Shown one piece after another: positions 14,436 to 17,354 of a DNA stretch of 17,354 nt. Location: assembly GCA_938074515.1 (NCBI GenBank), contig CALJFV010000087.1, positions 1-17,354 on the forward strand. Direction: 5' to 3'. The position numbers and the translations under genes were made by a program. Below the pieces are notes generated by a model that did no database searches, was not told the DNA's origin, and saw nothing but the letters and a program-made list of their open reading frames with translations. How positions within the stretch are numbered: the stretch's first letter is position 1; every line of letters begins with the position of its first letter. This DNA is from an uncultured Flavobacteriaceae bacterium. Its GTDB lineage: Bacteria > Bacteroidota > Bacteroidia > Flavobacteriales > Flavobacteriaceae.

Positions 14436-15482
14436 ATGAAAAAGCCACATTTACTATTCTGTCTTTTAATGATTTTTTCGGCTAATTTGATTCATGCTCA
14501 AGAGAAAACTGAAACTTCGAGTGATTCTCAAAAGGTAAGCAATGGTGTTTTCGTCGCAGCAAAAAAAATCAAAGATAGTCTCTATTACTTGACTTATCGC
14601 ACCAACAATGTGGTTGCCTTTTTAGGAAGGGATTACACTGTTTTAATAGATGGGTTCGATGCCAAAGCTGCGCCACAAGCCTTAACAGTGGCTGGCCGAC
14701 TTTCCTTAAATCCAGTGCGCTTTTTAGTCAATACGCATCACCATAAAGACCATACTGGTGGCAACGCCTATTACAGTGATTCTGGCGTAACGATTTTATG
14801 TAATGAACTAACTTATAACAACATTTGGGCAGATACCAATGCAGAACTCATTCAAGATCTCAAAAAGCAGAGAGGAGAATTGGCAGAAGCGATGAAATCT
14901 GCCGGTAAAAATGAACGGGGAAAAGAACTTGGTGCGAAATTAAATAAACTTTCAGAGCAAAATTTAGACATGGCTTTGGACTATCCAAGCATGACCTTTT
15001 TGGACCAATTCAAAATGAATTTAGGTAATGAAACCGTGACCTTTCATCAAGTTCTCAAGGCCCATTCCGGTTCAGACCTCTTTGCCTATTTTGAAAACAA
15101 TAATGTTTTGGCTACAGGAGACTTGTTTTTCAATGGTAAATACCCTTTCATTGATGAAGACTTTAAAGGTAGTATCGATGGTTATTTAGAGGGCGTAAAA
15201 AAGCTCATTAGTTATTGTAACAACGATACGGTTATCGTTCCGGGTCATGGCCCTATTGCCTCAAAAAGCGACTTAGAAAGTTACAAGCGCATGCTTGAAT
15301 ACACGCAAAAAGGTGTGCAGATGGATTACTTATTAGGGAAAACACTCGAAGAAGTTATCGCAAACAAATCGATTACGGCTAATTTTGATGCCCAAGGCTT
15401 TGGTAACGGATATGTCAAAACCCAGGACTATGTCAGCATGCTCTATCGTGCCGCCGAAAAGCGTTATCCGAGAAGGAAATAA
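14436..15482 (+). CDS. Secreted metallo-beta-lactamase-fold hydrolase, 348 aa
   Basis: A signal peptide (MKKPHLLFCLLMIFSANLIHAQ) directs export. The MBL fold has a full set of candidate metal ligands: HHHKDH (H101, H103, D105, H106 of HxHxDH), H210 in KAHSGSD, D229 in LATGDLFF and H271 in VPGHGP, so a di-metal centre is expected and the enzyme should be active. A helical insertion rich in Lys and Glu lies at about 135-185 between the first two ligand groups. The N-terminal strand VVAFLGRDYTVLIDGFD matches the family. The overall set resembles the broad exported MBL hydrolase group (glyoxalase II, lactonase, quinoprotein-related) more than a classical beta-lactamase. The substrate cannot be inferred. 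It is a single gene divergent from cyoE and convergent with the RemB-like gene, whose stop lies 37 bp away. Confidence 0.9.
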   Translation: MKKPHLLFCLLMIFSANLIHAQEKTETSSDSQKVSNGVFVAAKKIKDSLYYLTYRTNNVVAFLGRDYTVLIDGFDAKAAPQALTVAGRLSLNPVRFLVNTHHHKDHTGGNAYYSDSGVTILCNELTYNNIWADTNAELIQDLKKQRGELAEAMKSAGKNERGKELGAKLNKLSEQNLDMALDYPSMTFLDQFKMNLGNETVTFHQVLKAHSGSDLFAYFENNNVLATGDLFFNGKYPFIDEDFKGSIDGYLEGVKKLISYCNNDTVIVPGHGPIASKSDLESYKRMLEYTQKGVQMDYLLGKTLEEVIANKSITANFDAQGFGNGYVKTQDYVSMLYRAAEKRYPRRK

Positions 15483-15519
15483 TAATCTGTCACCGTATTT
15501 TCTGTGACTACCGAGCCCT

Positions 15520-17354
15520 TTAGAAGTCGCGGTACCAATTGAATAAATCGGTACGCAAGCCGACACTCCACCAAGTCGTATTGCTCTTTTGATTGGGTCC
15601 TTCAGAGACTTCTGGTGAGAAAGAGCGCAATATAATTCGCGTAAAAAGTTTCAATTGTGATGACGGATTGATGACATATCCCGCATCGAATTCAATATGT
15701 CTAAAATCGACAGTATTGCCCTGACCAATCTTGTGATTCAGATCCCCCTCTCGAAAATCCTCGCTTCCATAAATTGATCCTCCGTAAAATACTTCAGCTT
15801 CTGCTGAATCCACAAATTCTAATCCGCGTTTTGCCTGAATGTACTTTAAACTTCCATAGAATCTTTGGTAGCGATATCTTGCAACGGCTAAAAATTCAGA
15901 GAAATTTGTCCCCAAAGTATGGGCCATGGATTGATTGTTATGCCCGTAATTTAGTACAACGGTATTGTGACTGTAGGTAAAAGGGCGTACTCGATTATAT
16001 TCGAGCTGCAGATTTAAATTGGGTATACCAAAGGCGCTGTAATACTTAGTCCCTAACTGATAGGCTGTCTTATTTTTATAACTCCCCTCTCTGGCTAAAA
16101 CATCAGAAGAAGAAAACTCATCAATCAGCATTTGGCCATAGGTGTTAAGGCGGTCACTCCATTTGTATTTAAAGGTCAATCCTAGCAAAGCATTACCGCC
16201 GCGAGAACCTGTCGAGAACTCGATAGCGCGATAAAAAACAATAGGATTGAGGTAGTTCAAATCAAAGCCCCGATCGTTGTCGTTTTCCCAGACCACAGTC
16301 TCAAAAAATCCTAGATTCAATCGTCTGCTAACATTGTAGCTCAAATAGTGATTAGCCATGTACTTAGTGCGAAAAGAGCCGTCTGCCGTAACCTCAGGAC
16401 GCACATCGCGCAGGGACATCCATGTGTTGGTATACTTCAACTTCCAAACTGTTGTGTTCAGCTGCATATAGGGATAGGGGCTGGCATTATCACTTAAGAG
16501 AAGTGAGCGATATCCATCTCCTAGGAATTGCTTTCCATGTCCAAATTGAAGATTAAAAAATTTATTTGGTGTGTAAGAAACATAGCCCGTTGCTATTGGA
16601 TAGTCATAACTGTCGGCTCTAAAGGCTTTTGCAATACCGATTCCTGGAATAATCGCAGGGTTCCCTCCGTCAGGTTTAATTGATTCTGCATAGGCGTTAA
16701 AGTATTGTGCAAAACGTCCTTGACTCTCGTAAACCACCGCGCTAATATTGATATTATCCCCAAGTCCTCCTTGAAGATGGACCAATCGGGTGTTATTATA
16801 AGTCGCTAAATCACCATCACGTCCCGTTTCAATATCTAAACCTGGATCAAGGGTAAACCAATAATCCTTCGCAGCAAAGGCAACCATATGTTCATTCCAC
16901 CATTTACGGCCAAACCAAGTTTTTCGGGGTTGTTTTAAACTGCTATCTGCGGCTTTAAGATCATAGTAGGTTTTAATTTCTGAAAATCGATAAGGCTTTT
17001 GCGCGGTGTGATTATTTGACCCCACTTGGTTCATAGCCGCTTCAAATTCGTCATAGCGCCGATGAGAAAGAGGAATTAAAACCCCGCTTTGATAGCCTTG
17101 ACCTTGATACTTCCCTTGAACAACCGCGCCATATTCCCCAATGACTTGCTTAGCGAAACTTTTTATTTCTGGTGTATTATTAAGATCCATATTGGATGGC
17201 ACAACAGCAAGGTTACGATCCAAATCATTATTTTGAAGCTCCTGAAAAGACCATTGAATTTGCGCCAGATCATTAGGAGAAAATTGGAGCCTGAATTGCA
17301 TGTATATGGCCCGCCCATTATAGCTTGCGGGTCTAATTTCTGGCAAGCCTTTAA
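15520..17354 (-). CDS. RemB-like/capsule assembly Wzi-like outer-membrane protein (N-terminus outside window)
   Basis: The frame is open to the right edge, where a TTG is not the true start, so at least 610 residues are visible. The first 35 or so (LPEIRPASYNGRAIYMQFRL) resemble the end of a TonB C-terminal-type domain, which suggests such a domain continues outside. After a variable region (about 50-145) comes a beta-rich barrel with alternating aromatic strands: NLQFGHGKQFLGDGYRSLLL, ASPYPYMQLNTTVWKLKYTN and repeated Y/F-rich strands, ending on Phe (WYRDF) as outer-membrane barrels do. The GHGKxFLGDGYRSLLLSDN segment and overall plan match what I recall of flavobacterial proteins annotated as gliding motility protein RemB, related to Wzi capsule-assembly proteins. 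It should sit in the outer membrane. Assignment to this group is likely; a motility role is not shown. Confidence 0.75.
   Translation of the reverse strand, partial: KGLPEIRPASYNGRAIYMQFRLQFSPNDLAQIQWSFQELQNNDLDRNLAVVPSNMDLNNTPEIKSFAKQVIGEYGAVVQGKYQGQGYQSGVLIPLSHRRYDEFEAAMNQVGSNNHTAQKPYRFSEIKTYYDLKAADSSLKQPRKTWFGRKWWNEHMVAFAAKDYWFTLDPGLDIETGRDGDLATYNNTRLVHLQGGLGDNINISAVVYESQGRFAQYFNAYAESIKPDGGNPAIIPGIGIAKAFRADSYDYPIATGYVSYTPNKFFNLQFGHGKQFLGDGYRSLLLSDNASPYPYMQLNTTVWKLKYTNTWMSLRDVRPEVTADGSFRTKYMANHYLSYNVSRRLNLGFFETVVWENDNDRGFDLNYLNPIVFYRAIEFSTGSRGGNALLGLTFKYKWSDRLNTYGQMLIDEFSSSDVLAREGSYKNKTAYQLGTKYYSAFGIPNLNLQLEYNRVRPFTYSHNTVVLNYGHNNQSMAHTLGTNFSEFLAVARYRYQRFYGSLKYIQAKRGLEFVDSAEAEVFYGGSIYGSEDFREGDLNHKIGQGNTVDFRHIEFDAGYVINPSSQLKLFTRIILRSFSPEVSEGPNQKSNTTWWSVGLRTDLFNWYRDF

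Noticed and set aside
15489..15508. Hairpin GTCAC ... GTGAC between the convergent MBL and RemB-like genes
   Set aside because: Only five base pairs with a ten-base loop and no T-run on either strand, so it does not qualify as an intrinsic terminator.
1..17354. A previously undescribed defence, mobile or biosynthetic system
   Set aside because: I looked on both strands for phage, toxin-antitoxin, restriction, CRISPR, transposase and peptide-biosynthesis signs and saw none. The genes are ordinary for a flavobacterial chromosome apart from the leads listed.

Overview
The window reads as chromosomal DNA from a member of the Bacteroidota, most likely the family Flavobacteriaceae. This rests on four things. 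First, the promoters match the Bacteroidota type (TTG ... TAnnTTTG), start codons lack Shine-Dalgarno sequences, and TTG starts occur. Second, the heme-copper oxidase genes appear as cyoE, two tandem subunit III genes and subunit IV, followed by SCO, DUF420 and a small CxxC protein. Third, the ABC exporter is split into an ATPase and two separate MacB/FtsX-type permeases. Fourth, there is a RemB-like outer-membrane protein. Coding density is high, no gap exceeds about 125 bp, and I see no tRNA, rRNA, mobile element, CRISPR array or other repeat array.

Layout from left to right. (1) Plus strand: the 3' end of a NifU-family Fe-S scaffold gene (cut by the window edge), then a secreted protein of unknown function. 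(2) Minus strand, read from about 9146 down to 1281: an exporter operon of ATPase, permease, permease, HlyD-type adaptor, TolC-type outer-membrane channel and a second adaptor, with tsaB (tRNA t6A synthesis) as its last gene. (3) Minus strand, 11307 down to 9206: a cysteine-free SCO/thioredoxin-like membrane protein, a canonical SCO protein, a DUF420 membrane protein and a 78-residue CxxC membrane protein, packed with 2-nt gaps or an 8-nt overlap. (4) Minus strand, 14314 down to 11414: heme O synthase (cyoE), two cytochrome oxidase subunit III genes and subunit IV, ending at a strong intrinsic terminator (11359-11381). (5) Plus strand: a secreted metallo-beta-lactamase-fold hydrolase transcribed divergently from cyoE. 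(6) Minus strand: a large RemB-like outer-membrane protein that runs off the right edge.

Regions 3 and 4 together form an assembly-and-subunit module for a terminal oxidase: heme O synthesis, subunits III and IV, copper delivery by SCO, and two small membrane proteins that may help assembly. Catalytic subunits I and II are not in this window. Region 2 encodes a complete three-part exporter reaching from the inner membrane to the outer membrane. Three ORFs have longer upstream versions that should be trimmed (TolC, the SCO-like protein and the CxxC protein); in one case a terminator lies inside the extension.

I found no clear new multi-gene system. The best leads are the cysteine-free SCO-like protein next to SCO, the small CxxC protein in the oxidase-assembly cluster, and the two-adaptor exporter.
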